From: Cyclobacteriaceae bacterium
GTDB taxonomy: Bacteria > Bacteroidota > Bacteroidia > Cytophagales > Cyclobacteriaceae
Direction: 5' to 3'
DNA length: 64,000 nucleotides
NCBI GenBank assembly: GCA_028284125.1
Contig: JANQSI010000004.1
Coordinates: 1 to 64,000 of the forward strand
In this document: positions 32,429 to 41,552 of the stretch, in pieces
How the letters are laid out: every line of letters begins with the position of its first letter
How positions within the stretch are numbered: the first letter of the stretch is position 1
Program-made: the position numbers and the translations under genes
The notes under the pieces: generated by a model
Seen by the model: only the letters and a program-made list of their open reading frames with translations
Database searches by the model: none
What the model was told of the DNA's origin: nothing

Positions 32429-32660
32429 TTAGTAAAGACTTTGATTGAGCCAAAATACTTTCTTTACTATCATTAGTAAATCCACTATTTTCAGATTTTT
32501 CTAGTTTGGCTCGAATCCAGTCGATTTGAACTTGTTGTTTTCGGGCTTGTCTAATCAAGTCGTTGACCAACTCACTTTTGCTTGAGTATTCTTTACTATC
32601 CACTTGAGCTTTTAGCCACTCATCGTTGGGCTTTGTAAATGATATACTTTGTCTAGACAT
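32421..32660 (-). CDS. parD: ParD-like ribbon-helix-helix antitoxin
   Basis: SISFTKPNDEWLKAQVDSKEYSSKSELVNDLIRQARKQQVQIDWIRAKLEKSENSGFT; overlaps parE by 8 nt. Confidence 0.88.
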   Translation of the reverse strand: MSRQSISFTKPNDEWLKAQVDSKEYSSKSELVNDLIRQARKQQVQIDWIRAKLEKSENSGFTNDSKESILAQSKSLLNG

Positions 32661-32714
32661 AATTTTATATTTGGTGTAAAATTACATCAAAATCGAATCA
32701 CTTTCTAAATGATA

Positions 32715-32835
32715 CCAACGTCTAGATATGGCGCTGTTTCCTTCAAGCCCAATTAATTGCAATGAAAAGTTAGAGTACGAGCAACATGCGGTAGCTGGAG
32801 GTATAAGCGCTTGTAGCTGTTAGTAAGTCGTGTTA
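32715..32835. repeat. Dispersed cassette-type repeat, copy R1
   Basis: Contains CTAGATATGGCGCTGT (32722-32737, identical to 39596-39611) and ACGAGCAACATGC core shared with 38.2 and 38.8 kb copies; right end reaches the DUF1801 stop codon. Confidence 0.75.
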
Positions 32836-33270
32836 ACTTTTACATGCGGCACATTCATGGTGCTCATTTAGGTACGAAATTGTATCGATACACAGTTGTT
32901 CTAAAATTAGAGGGTCTATGTCGGTAAGTTTTTTGATATAAATACACGCTTTCCCCATTTTAAATTTCCCAAGATCTTTCAGCAGCGCATCACTCTTGTC
33001 AGTTTTTGAAAATACGTAGAGTGAAAATTGAGCTTTTCTAGGTGAGAAACCCAGTATGGGAGCATCTCCCTCATGTCCACTCGCGTATTTATAGTGATAG
33101 TTTCCGAAACCGATAATTGTAGGTCCCCACATTTTTGGTTCAAATCCAGACCACTTACTCAATAGTTCTACTAAACGAAAACTATCAGTTTTCTTTTGTT
33201 CGTTATCTACATAACTATTTATAAAGTCAAAAACATCTACTTCAGTTTCGGTAGTTTTATTCTTTGCCAT
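32833..33270 (-). CDS. DUF1801-domain protein
   Basis: LVELLSKWSGFEPKMWGPTIIGFGNYHYKYASGHEGDAPILGFSPRKAQFSLYVF. Confidence 0.88.
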   Translation of the reverse strand: MAKNKTTETEVDVFDFINSYVDNEQKKTDSFRLVELLSKWSGFEPKMWGPTIIGFGNYHYKYASGHEGDAPILGFSPRKAQFSLYVFSKTDKSDALLKDLGKFKMGKACIYIKKLTDIDPLILEQLCIDTISYLNEHHECAACKS

Positions 33271-33379
33271 TTGTTATTTGTCTACAGCTTTTGAGCAGTT
33301 ATACAAAGTTAATTTCTTTACGCTCAAATTAATTGTTGATGTCAATTTTGGCCTTAGTTGAAGCACCTAAGCGAATAGC

Positions 33380-34138
33380 ATGAAGTCAATCTTTTATTTC
33401 CTGTTTTTCTGTCCCACGATCCTCTTAGCTCAAATCAATGAAAGTGATACGCTGAAAGTGCAGGCAAGCCTCTCTTTAACAGGCTTTTGGCAAGAAGGCA
33501 ATGTTCAAACCTCAATTTTTAGAGGTAGAACAGACGTTAGTGTTAAGCCCTGGAAGAAATGGGTTTTCAAAACCCAAAACTCATATGTCTATCAGGCTTT
33601 TTCCAAGGACAAAGCCGATGAAGATATTCTGAGCTTGAACTTCCTCTATTTCAATCCGGAACGAAAATTTTACCCTCAGTTGCTGGGTTTTGTCAGTACT
33701 AATTTTCGCCGAGAAATAGATCTACGCTATTTGATAGGGGCGGGAGTGACCTACCAGGCCCTCAACAAAGAAAAAGATTGGCTCAAATTTTCACTTACCT
33801 TCGAATATGAAGACACGGACTTCTCAAGGGCCACCTTTAACCGTTCAGAGTTTAATGGAAACCAATCCATTACTACTATGCGCAGTACCCTTTGGATTAG
33901 CGGTAGATATCATTTGTTTGACAAAAAGTTGATTTTGAACCACGAGAGCTATTTTCAGCCTTCTCTGAAACGCAGTAGAAATTTTCGTTGGCTCGCTGAT
34001 ATCAGTCTTGAAGCTCCCGTTTGGAAGTTTTTAAGCTTCAAGGTGAACTTTCTTCAAACTTTTGAAAGTATCGTTATTGAAAACCAAAAACAGGAGGACA
34101 GATTTTTAACTTTTGGTCTGACGCTAAAGAATTTCTAA
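33380..34138 (+). CDS. DUF481-like outer membrane protein
   Basis: Signal peptide; LSLTGFWQEGNVQTSIFRGRTDVSVKPWKKWVFKTQNSYVYQ beta-barrel-like alternation. Confidence 0.65.
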   Translation: MKSIFYFLFFCPTILLAQINESDTLKVQASLSLTGFWQEGNVQTSIFRGRTDVSVKPWKKWVFKTQNSYVYQAFSKDKADEDILSLNFLYFNPERKFYPQLLGFVSTNFRREIDLRYLIGAGVTYQALNKEKDWLKFSLTFEYEDTDFSRATFNRSEFNGNQSITTMRSTLWISGRYHLFDKKLILNHESYFQPSLKRSRNFRWLADISLEAPVWKFLSFKVNFLQTFESIVIENQKQEDRFLTFGLTLKNF

Positions 34139-34208
34139 CACTTGGAATTCTGGCAAGTTCTTCGTTTTTGGTAGCTTTTGAGCCCGTGGATTAAACACTC
34201 TAACCGAC

Positions 34209-35504
34209 TTATCCTCTTGTTCTAAACTCAACCAGATACGGGAGTAATGCAACACCACTTCCAGTTCTGAAGTTACTCGTGATCCAAAATTTATAATGCT
34301 TATTTGATTCCAATTCTACTTTAAGTTTCCAAGACGTAGAATCAGCAGCCCATTCTCGATTTAAAACTTTTGGGAACGCATTTTCAGCTAAATCTGAATA
34401 GTCAACTCCTGTGTTGTAGCCGTTTAACTTTTCTGAAAAATGAATCGTGATCTCATCGATGTTTGGGTCAACATTCTGCGTGCCATTCTCAAATTCCTTT
34501 ATGCTTACAACATTTGGTCGATTCTTATGATCTTCAATTCTTAGTTCTTCAATCGTTTTTGAAAAATAGTTGGTATTATCAATGAAAGCGTCAATTTCAC
34601 TTGGATTGCCATAGTCCAATTCTATCATTTCCTTGATCGCCTGTTTCTTGTTAGAAGATTTATTGTAGTGATTTTCGGCGATGGCATATCCGACATAATA
34701 TCCTAAATCCCTTACTCCAAATTCGTTTGGTGAATTACTCCAAAGCCAATCTGGTATTCTTTCATAAAACATTTCCAATTCAAATTTCTTACGTACCTCA
34801 GAATTGTTTTTCCCAAATTCAATAGCCGGTGAATCTGACGGAACACCCATTGCAACTACTGATACAAATTCTGCAACACCTTCATAAAGAGCCATGTGTA
34901 GCAGATTATTGGGGATGTGGGTTTGTTGAGTATGAACATATTCGTGGACATTCAGGAGTACTAATCCATCGATTGGATCAGAGCTAAAAAATGTTTCCAA
35001 CCATTCCTTCGTCCGTCCTTCAAACTCTGAAATATCGGTCGTGTTGTCAGCCATTGCCAGCTCACTTCCAATGAGTACCGAACTATCGCGAGTTGTGCCA
35101 TTGGTTCGCATACCGCCGATGGTAAAGTAAATTTTTGCAGGCTTTAAATCCGGATAGAGTGCTTCCAATTTTTCAACTCCATCATTTAGTTCATTTGCCA
35201 ATGATTTTGATTTCAGCGTATTAGCACGAATCGACCCAAAGAATTTGGGGTATTTGTTAATCAGATATGCATACTCACTTGCTGTGTAGTCACGAACTTC
35301 TATCATTTTTTCTAACCCAATCGTACCCCTTTTGATATAAAGCGAGTCAATCAACTGGATTTGAGCTAAACTATCTGATTCTTCCCTTACCAATTCATAA
35401 GCCTCCCAGAAGTTATCAATGTCTTGAGTGACCACATTGCTTTGTCGGTTTTCCATGGTCTGACAGGAAATGGCAATTGCCAATGGAACTAGAAGTTTTT
35501 TCAT
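34209..35504 (-). CDS. Putative lipoprotein zinc peptidase with HExxH-like motif (DUF2268-like)
   Basis: MKKLLVPLAIAISCQTM lipobox-like start at 35504; LVLLNVHEYVHTQQTH motif. Confidence 0.6.
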   Translation of the reverse strand: MKKLLVPLAIAISCQTMENRQSNVVTQDIDNFWEAYELVREESDSLAQIQLIDSLYIKRGTIGLEKMIEVRDYTASEYAYLINKYPKFFGSIRANTLKSKSLANELNDGVEKLEALYPDLKPAKIYFTIGGMRTNGTTRDSSVLIGSELAMADNTTDISEFEGRTKEWLETFFSSDPIDGLVLLNVHEYVHTQQTHIPNNLLHMALYEGVAEFVSVVAMGVPSDSPAIEFGKNNSEVRKKFELEMFYERIPDWLWSNSPNEFGVRDLGYYVGYAIAENHYNKSSNKKQAIKEMIELDYGNPSEIDAFIDNTNYFSKTIEELRIEDHKNRPNVVSIKEFENGTQNVDPNIDEITIHFSEKLNGYNTGVDYSDLAENAFPKVLNREWAADSTSWKLKVELESNKHYKFWITSNFRTGSGVALLPYLVEFRTRG

Positions 35505-35512
35505 TTTACTTT

Positions 35513-36793
35513 TTAGTTTAACGCTTTCTTCCGTCCGATAAAATGAACCCATTGAATAAAGTTAAATTCAAGGTGATCGAACATCATTTTTTCGTTTTCA
35601 ATGGTCATATGCAGATTAGGATAGTAACGTAGGTTCGTTCTCAACAGGCTCGTTCCTGTTTTGGTGACTCGTATATCCCACCCGAAAGTGATGCCGAGTG
35701 CAAGTTTGTTTTCCTTGTAATCAGTCCCGTTTACGGTTGTATTTAGGTTTTCGTAAGATAGAATTGGCCCAACAAAAGGAACAAAACCCAGGTAGTTAAA
35801 AAGAAATTTAACCGATTCTACTCCCAGGGAATGTCTACGAATTTTTATTTCATTGTTATAACCTTCATACCTGTCTCCATACGTGCGATACGAAAGATTT
35901 ATGTTCGCATCGACTTTATCGAAGTACCTTCCAAAAGACAAGTCTGGCAAGATAGAGGCAGCGTAATCATCATAAAAGTAGGGGTAATTCTCTCTCAAAA
36001 AAGATGACTTACTCATTTGTAAAGCGGACGATGGACCAATTCCGTAAAACCATGTACTTAACAAGTTGCGATCTTTTAGCACACGATAATCCTCGTTGGT
36101 TCGCCGAACTGCCCTTTTTGTCCTCATATGTCGATCAGAGTCCACATATCTCAACAAACTCAAATTAAAAGAGACCGGGTTCAACTTAACATCAGCTATT
36201 TCAGTAGGACTGATGTAATAGTTGAACTCATTTTGATGATTGTAATAGCCAGATGCTGTGAGATGCCATTGGTCTGTGGTGTAGGTCAACCCAAACTGTA
36301 TGGGATGGATGAAACGACCAAAACTAGGTGCCCCATTGCTGCTCGTACTTTCTTCAGATTCCTGAGAAAAACGAATTCTTCTAAAACTGACACCTAAAAA
36401 TGGACTTACTTTTTTTGGTTGCAGTTTAATGGGATAAACTCGCATGCCTGTCTCTACGCCTTGATAGACATCTATTTCATCCAGTCCATTGGGGATATCT
36501 TGAATGGTCAAAAAGGATAAAGGAAACGTCACATAAAAATCAGTATGACCCCAAAAGTGAATTCCACCAATCGTGATTCTTGGCATCAATGTACTTCCAA
36601 AAGTTGTTGTTTGCTTGGTTCCGTTTATGAGTTGTTGGGTTGATCCACCGCTGAGGTAATTCAAATCTCCACCGTAGGTGAACCAGGCAAATCGAGTACT
36701 CTTATCCAGGTAGCTTTGAGTATATACACTATCCGCTTGCCCGCTTAGGCTTGCAGTATAGGTAAATAAGATGATTATAAATACAGTCCTCAT
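35513..36793 (-). CDS. Hypothetical outer-membrane protein
   Basis: 426 aa with signal peptide and beta-strand-like aromatic/polar alternation; adjacent to the HExxH lipoprotein. Confidence 0.55.
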   Translation of the reverse strand: MRTVFIIILFTYTASLSGQADSVYTQSYLDKSTRFAWFTYGGDLNYLSGGSTQQLINGTKQTTTFGSTLMPRITIGGIHFWGHTDFYVTFPLSFLTIQDIPNGLDEIDVYQGVETGMRVYPIKLQPKKVSPFLGVSFRRIRFSQESEESTSSNGAPSFGRFIHPIQFGLTYTTDQWHLTASGYYNHQNEFNYYISPTEIADVKLNPVSFNLSLLRYVDSDRHMRTKRAVRRTNEDYRVLKDRNLLSTWFYGIGPSSALQMSKSSFLRENYPYFYDDYAASILPDLSFGRYFDKVDANINLSYRTYGDRYEGYNNEIKIRRHSLGVESVKFLFNYLGFVPFVGPILSYENLNTTVNGTDYKENKLALGITFGWDIRVTKTGTSLLRTNLRYYPNLHMTIENEKMMFDHLEFNFIQWVHFIGRKKALN

Positions 36794-36929
36794 TTTGAAG
36801 CTGCTATTGGTAGGTAAAACTAGAAAGGTATTGCGTTTGTTTATGAATTGGATTTCTTGTGCCGGTTCTAACCATCAATGGGTTAATAATAATTCACGAG
36901 TCACAAACAAGTACGGTCGCATTTTAGTG

Positions 36930-38060
36930 TTAGTCATTTGAATATCCCAACTGCTCAAAGAGCTCTGGTGATTGCTTCAGATAACGTTCTTTATTAGTTT
37001 CTTGGAACCAGGCTTTTGATATTTTCTCATTGTTGTAAAGACGTCCATCTTTCCAATCTGGAATGCCTTGGATATAAAGCTTTTGCCAGTCTTCGTTTAT
37101 GAAACTAACTGCCTTGATATTCTTTTTGTAGATGAAGTTGAAAAAATTGACAAACCACTGATCCCAGACCTCACTATTTTCTTTGTCAATACCTTTGACT
37201 GGGTTCGATTCGGCGATCATTACCGGTTTCTTTTGTTCTTTGGCAAAATTCAAAACGTTATCACAATAAGGACCAAAGTCATCACCAGCATACGCATGGC
37301 CGAAGACAGAGATGCCTATCCAGTCCACGTAGTTATCACCGGGATACCAGGCAGACAACTCGTAATCCTTGAACGGTTTGGAAGCGTATGAATGCCAGAC
37401 AAAAGCAATGTTGCTTGCTCCTTCTTTTCGCAACATGTCGACGATACGCCGATACGCTTTTACGTACTCTTTGGGCTCTAGTTCATTATGTGGTCCGTCA
37501 AATTCATAGCCTATCCTGAGATATATCGGCCGGTTCGTAGCTTTTGCCCAAGCAGCATATTTCTTAATGACCTTATCATATTCACCTTTGCCTGCTTTCT
37601 TAGCAACATCCCATTTGCCGACCATCCACATAGCACTATGCAATACTGTATTGGGAAATTTATCAATTAGCATTTGATGATTTTGTGTGTCACCAGTATC
37701 AGTCCTATAGGCCTCTGTAATGCCTTTAAATTCTGGTATTCCCCAATAAGCTGACCAGCCACCCGGAATCTTTTGATCTGGAAATTTGTCAACATATTCT
37801 GAAATACGTTCAACCGTCTGACCCATGATAAGCAGGGTTTTTCCCGGGGCGGGAACAAATTTTGTCTGTTCGTAATCGTAAACAAATTCAGGATCAACCT
37901 CCGTATTGATTTGCGACACCATCTCTTCAATAGATCGTTCGATTGATTCAGAATCCTGCATTGTTTTTTCTTGTGACCAGACGAATGGTGATAAAGGAAA
38001 AATTAGAATAGTCGTCAAAAAAGTAACTCTGTATTGAACTGTGGTTTTCCAAATTCTCAT
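36930..38060 (-). CDS. GH26-like glycoside hydrolase (beta-mannanase type)
   Basis: NTVLHSAMWMVGKWDV, RPIYLRIGYEFDGPHNELEPKEYVKAYRRIVDMLRKEGASNIAFVWHSYA, YPGDNYVDWIGISVFG, KPVMIAESNP. Confidence 0.85.
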   Translation of the reverse strand: MRIWKTTVQYRVTFLTTILIFPLSPFVWSQEKTMQDSESIERSIEEMVSQINTEVDPEFVYDYEQTKFVPAPGKTLLIMGQTVERISEYVDKFPDQKIPGGWSAYWGIPEFKGITEAYRTDTGDTQNHQMLIDKFPNTVLHSAMWMVGKWDVAKKAGKGEYDKVIKKYAAWAKATNRPIYLRIGYEFDGPHNELEPKEYVKAYRRIVDMLRKEGASNIAFVWHSYASKPFKDYELSAWYPGDNYVDWIGISVFGHAYAGDDFGPYCDNVLNFAKEQKKPVMIAESNPVKGIDKENSEVWDQWFVNFFNFIYKKNIKAVSFINEDWQKLYIQGIPDWKDGRLYNNEKISKAWFQETNKERYLKQSPELFEQLGYSND

Positions 38061-38116
38061 GTATCAAGCAATTTCCTTTTGTTCTATAGTATGGTAAACA
38101 CGGTTTTGAAACTGGT

Positions 38117-38240
38117 ACCAATATCTTATAACAGGAAAGATCCTGCTTTGTTGTCTGAAAAATTCCCTAAAGCCGGTGCCAGCTTTTAGCTTGTAATTGT
38201 ATGATTAGCGCACGAGCAACATATTCGCACTAGCTGGGAG
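38117..38240. repeat. Dispersed cassette-type repeat, copy R5
   Basis: 26-bp TTGTATGATTAGCGCACGAGCAACAT at 38197-38222 identical to 38770-38795; flanking sequence also alignable with R6. Confidence 0.8.
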
Positions 38241-38278
38241 GAGCCTTTTTTATATTTTTCGCAATTTCAAAAGCTGTC

Positions 38279-38659
38279 TCATTTTTTGTCTTTTCTGATT
38301 AGTCCAAAAACCAAAACCGTTGCATAAGCCCACATCAGCCAAGAACCGAAAGTAGCTCCATCCGTTTCTGGAAGATTTGGAAATACCCAAGCAAAAAACT
38401 CAATGCAAAATGTATCGAAAATCATTCCTGGGAGAACCATAATTACTGCAGATTGAATTGACTCCAATTTCCCAAGTTTGTATTTGTTGAAAACCCAAGT
38501 AGCGACAAATCCTAAAAATGGAACTACAGCCAAATAGAGAGCTGTCAATATAACGGGATTGTCAGTCACAAAGAAATATTGACCTGCAACTCGAAATGCT
38601 ATTGTTGCCAAGAGCCAAATCGCAAATCCGATTATTAAACTGAAAATTCTGTAGTTCAT
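38279..38659 (-). CDS. DUF5367-like membrane protein
   Basis: 126 aa, four hydrophobic segments; ATIAFRVAGQYFFVTDNPVILTALYLAVVPFLGFVATWVF. Confidence 0.7.
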   Translation of the reverse strand: MNYRIFSLIIGFAIWLLATIAFRVAGQYFFVTDNPVILTALYLAVVPFLGFVATWVFNKYKLGKLESIQSAVIMVLPGMIFDTFCIEFFAWVFPNLPETDGATFGSWLMWAYATVLVFGLIRKDKK

Positions 38660-38689
38660 TATCTACTTTTTCGTTTCGTCATACTGCAC

Positions 38690-38805
38690 ACAACACCTTT
38701 GTATCATGAAAGATACTGTCTTATTGTCTTAAGAAATGCCAAAGGCTGGTGTGAGCTTCTGGCTCGTACTTGTATGATTAGCGCACGAGCAACATGCTCG
38801 TGCTA
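38690..38805. repeat. Dispersed cassette-type repeat, copy R6 (best preserved)
   Basis: Left boundary AACACCTTTGTATC; right hairpin GCACGAGCA-ACA-TGCTCGTGC (38783-38803); overlaps stop of the 38803 gene. Confidence 0.85.
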
Positions 38806-39234
38806 GCGGGTGCTTTGATTCCGAAGTTTCTCTATAAAGTTTAAAACCTTATCTGCAATTTCGATTGGACATCCCCAGTAATCAAATATTCCTCCTTTGT
38901 TAGAATTTTGTCCACAAACCACAAAAAGCCCAGAGCCTAATTCTTCCTTTGTTTTACTAGCCAGCCATCCAACAAAACCGCTATTGTCCAGGCCATCTTT
39001 GAAGTGAAAGCTAAATATTTTGAAATTTTCTGTTGATTCATCTTCGGCAGGAATCAAATAACTCCAAACTTCATTGTCTTTGATCATGGCAATAGCTTGT
39101 GGGTCAAAATGAAAATTGTCAACTCGAGTTTCTTTGAAAAAATATGAGTTATCCAAAACTTCATATTTGGCAGTTTTTAGAACTTTGATAAGTCTCTTTT
39201 CGATCTCTTCCTTGGTTTCGTTGCTTATATACAT
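38803..39234 (-). CDS. Small hypothetical protein (possibly DUF6196-like)
   Basis: ISNETKEEIEKRLIKVLKTAKYEVLDNSYFFKE...; ATG at 39234 avoids overlap with the upstream gene. Confidence 0.5.
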   Translation of the reverse strand: MYISNETKEEIEKRLIKVLKTAKYEVLDNSYFFKETRVDNFHFDPQAIAMIKDNEVWSYLIPAEDESTENFKIFSFHFKDGLDNSGFVGWLASKTKEELGSGLFVVCGQNSNKGGIFDYWGCPIEIADKVLNFIEKLRNQSTR

Positions 39235-39235
39235 T

Positions 39236-39553
39236 TTATATTTCCATGAAAATGTTTGTTCCAATTTCTTTTGAATCTTGAGTATCCATTTTGAAGTTTT
39301 CTTCGAGTTTTATTTTTCCTGAATCTTTTTCAATTAATAGAATACATTCAGATTCTCCGTGATCCAACTCTCCTGTTATTCTTTGTTGACAATAAGTAGA
39401 TTTTAGAACTGTGTCGTTCAATTGTCCAACCAGATATCCGAGTCTTATTCGACCACCAGAGTAATTTGCCATTACATTATTTTCATCCTGATTAAAATAG
39501 AAAATGGTTTCTTCGTTAAGTATTCCGTTCTTAGAGGTCTGGATGACGTTCAT
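39236..39553 (-). CDS. Small protein often annotated as N-acetylglutamate synthase-like
   Basis: NGILNEETIFYFNQDENNVMANYSGGRIRLGYLVGQLND; family recognised from memory only. Confidence 0.55.
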   Translation of the reverse strand: MNVIQTSKNGILNEETIFYFNQDENNVMANYSGGRIRLGYLVGQLNDTVLKSTYCQQRITGELDHGESECILLIEKDSGKIKLEENFKMDTQDSKEIGTNIFMEI

Positions 39554-39589
39554 TTTTTATTATTCAGCATATTTTAATCCTAATTGCCA

Positions 39590-39826
39590 TAACACCTAGA
39601 TATGGCGCTGTGGCCTCCGAGCTTAACTAATTGCGATAAAAGTAGCTTATCTGCCGGTGTTCACAAAGTATCAGACTGGCACTGCGCCATTCCAGATAAA
39701 AAACTCCCACGAACAGAAGGTAGTAGAAAGCACATCAGTTATTGGGGGTAGATAAGCTAGATTTTTTGCAGGCTCTTTGCAGAAGGGCTAAGGTAAGGCC
39801 ATGCGACCATATCGTATGTTAGCATC
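39590..39826. repeat. Dispersed cassette-type repeat, copy R7, with terminal inverted repeats
   Basis: TAACA(4)GATATGG at 39590-39605 and CCATATC(3)TGTTA at 39807-39821; internal TAGCTTATCT/AGATAAGCTA pair (39643-39652, 39750-39759). Confidence 0.75.
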
Positions 39827-39830
39827 AGTG

Positions 39831-41411
39831 CTAAAATAGTGTTTGGTTTATGAGGGCAACTGTAAATAATGACAATAAAAACCAGCCAATAGAACCTTGG
39901 ATCACAGTAACATATCGTGGAAAACCAGAGGTTGGAATTCGTCCAAATCCTAGGGTTACAAATGCATTTAGACTGAGAACAAGGGAGTTGAGGAGGTGAG
40001 CCACTACCAGAGATATACGTTGCTTTCTGGTTAATTTAGTGAAGCTTTTTCTAGTCCATTCCAGTGAGTCCCATTCATTTGGAAATAAGAAATAGATGAG
40101 ACCAAAAAGTAGAATAATGTAAATGGAAATGACAATCGCTTTAATAGGTTGCGTACCATGTTCAGTGTAAAATTTTAACAGCTGATTTAGTTTCCAAGTA
40201 AGAAAAGTAGTAAGGTTTGAATCTTGTTGATAGAGCGCTTTATATCTTCTTCCATAGACGTCTTTCATCTCGACATAGATTGCATTTGCATTTTCAATTT
40301 GTCCTTTCACCTTGTAGGTCTGATAAATGCGGTAATAGTCACCCATTAGCTTATCAAAAAACCATTTTGATAGAAGTTCTTTTTTCGTTTCTGCTTCATA
40401 AAACTCAGGCATGTAGGTTTCGCTTTCATCTGCAAAATTCATCTGCTCATAAAAGTCCTCTAGCTGTTCTTCCGGCAAGAATTCATAAGGCTCACCTTTT
40501 CCCCATGAATGTGACAATTTGTAGCCATCAATTTCTTCCCAGGGAATTGAAGAATTAAACTCAGGTAAAATGAAAGACCTAATGTCAAACTTGTGAAATT
40601 CGTTACCATACATATCCAAAAACTCACTTTTGCCATTTAGTGCAAAATACCCGTCCACTTTGTTGTTGGCGATTAAAATACCATTTGCATCCAAAACCCA
40701 GATGTGGACTATGTCAAACATATTTCCATTTAAGAATCTATTCCCATTGATCTCAAGTCCAAACGTCTCAATTTCTATGTAAACACTTTCTGTTGGTGAA
40801 GAGGTATGGAAAAGGTTCTCATGGGTTACTTCAATGATGGGCTTTGGGGTTGTAAACAAGTTGTTTTTGACATCTAACGAATTAGTCTTAGCAGCAATAT
40901 TTACCTCTTTATGAAACGTTGATCCCGAAATGCTGATCCATTCTTCCATCTTATCTTTTGATATCCTAAGGCTTTGAGCGGATACATCTTCTATCTGAGT
41001 GACTAACCCAGTGTTATTTGAGAATTTAAAATTTTCTACTTGAACGTTTCTAATTAGAACACCTTCTAGAAAATGGCAATTCTCAAATTGTAAGGAGGAG
41101 GGAAATTTCATTCCTTCGATAATCAAGGTTTCAGGAAAAGTGCAGTTGATAAACTTGAGGTTGAATGGGATTATAAATCGCGATGAATCATCCTTATTAT
41201 AAGTAAGGAATTTATGAACTGGTATGTGATCAAGTTCACCAATGCTTGGATCAATATAATGGCCTCTTATTCCATTTATCGTTTGATCCCGTATAACCTT
41301 TTGTGTTGTTGCTGAAGGTGTAAATGCATCAAGGATAGATCGCTGGGCTAAAATTGAAGAAGCACAATGAAAGATGATAATGTAAATAGTGATACGTTGC
41401 AGGCTTTTCAT
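39831..41411 (-). CDS. Exported pentapeptide/beta-helix-like protein with C-terminal membrane (channel-like) region
   Basis: Signal peptide at MKSLQRITIYIIIFHCASSILAQ (start 41411); repeated short FxNCxF/xLxIxxN motifs; C-terminal hydrophobic helices with SFNAFVTLGFGRIPTSG. Confidence 0.55.
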   Translation of the reverse strand: MKSLQRITIYIIIFHCASSILAQRSILDAFTPSATTQKVIRDQTINGIRGHYIDPSIGELDHIPVHKFLTYNKDDSSRFIIPFNLKFINCTFPETLIIEGMKFPSSLQFENCHFLEGVLIRNVQVENFKFSNNTGLVTQIEDVSAQSLRISKDKMEEWISISGSTFHKEVNIAAKTNSLDVKNNLFTTPKPIIEVTHENLFHTSSPTESVYIEIETFGLEINGNRFLNGNMFDIVHIWVLDANGILIANNKVDGYFALNGKSEFLDMYGNEFHKFDIRSFILPEFNSSIPWEEIDGYKLSHSWGKGEPYEFLPEEQLEDFYEQMNFADESETYMPEFYEAETKKELLSKWFFDKLMGDYYRIYQTYKVKGQIENANAIYVEMKDVYGRRYKALYQQDSNLTTFLTWKLNQLLKFYTEHGTQPIKAIVISIYIILLFGLIYFLFPNEWDSLEWTRKSFTKLTRKQRISLVVAHLLNSLVLSLNAFVTLGFGRIPTSGFPRYVTVIQGSIGWFLLSLFTVALINQTLF

Positions 41412-41427
41412 CTTATCAATATTGTTT

Positions 41428-41552
41428 GATGCTAACACCTTTATATCGGGAAAGATACTACGTTATTAGCGAAAAAAATTCCTAACAAACTCCCCTGGGA
41501 ATGATAAACGCACCTTTGGAGTGGCGGTTATTTCCGGAAGCAATTACCGATA
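41428..41552. repeat. Dispersed cassette-type repeat, copy R8
   Basis: AACACCTTTATATCGGGAAAGATACTACGTTATTAGC (41434-41470) matches R6 start at 29 of 37 positions by eye; TATCGG/CCGATA inverted pair. Confidence 0.65.
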
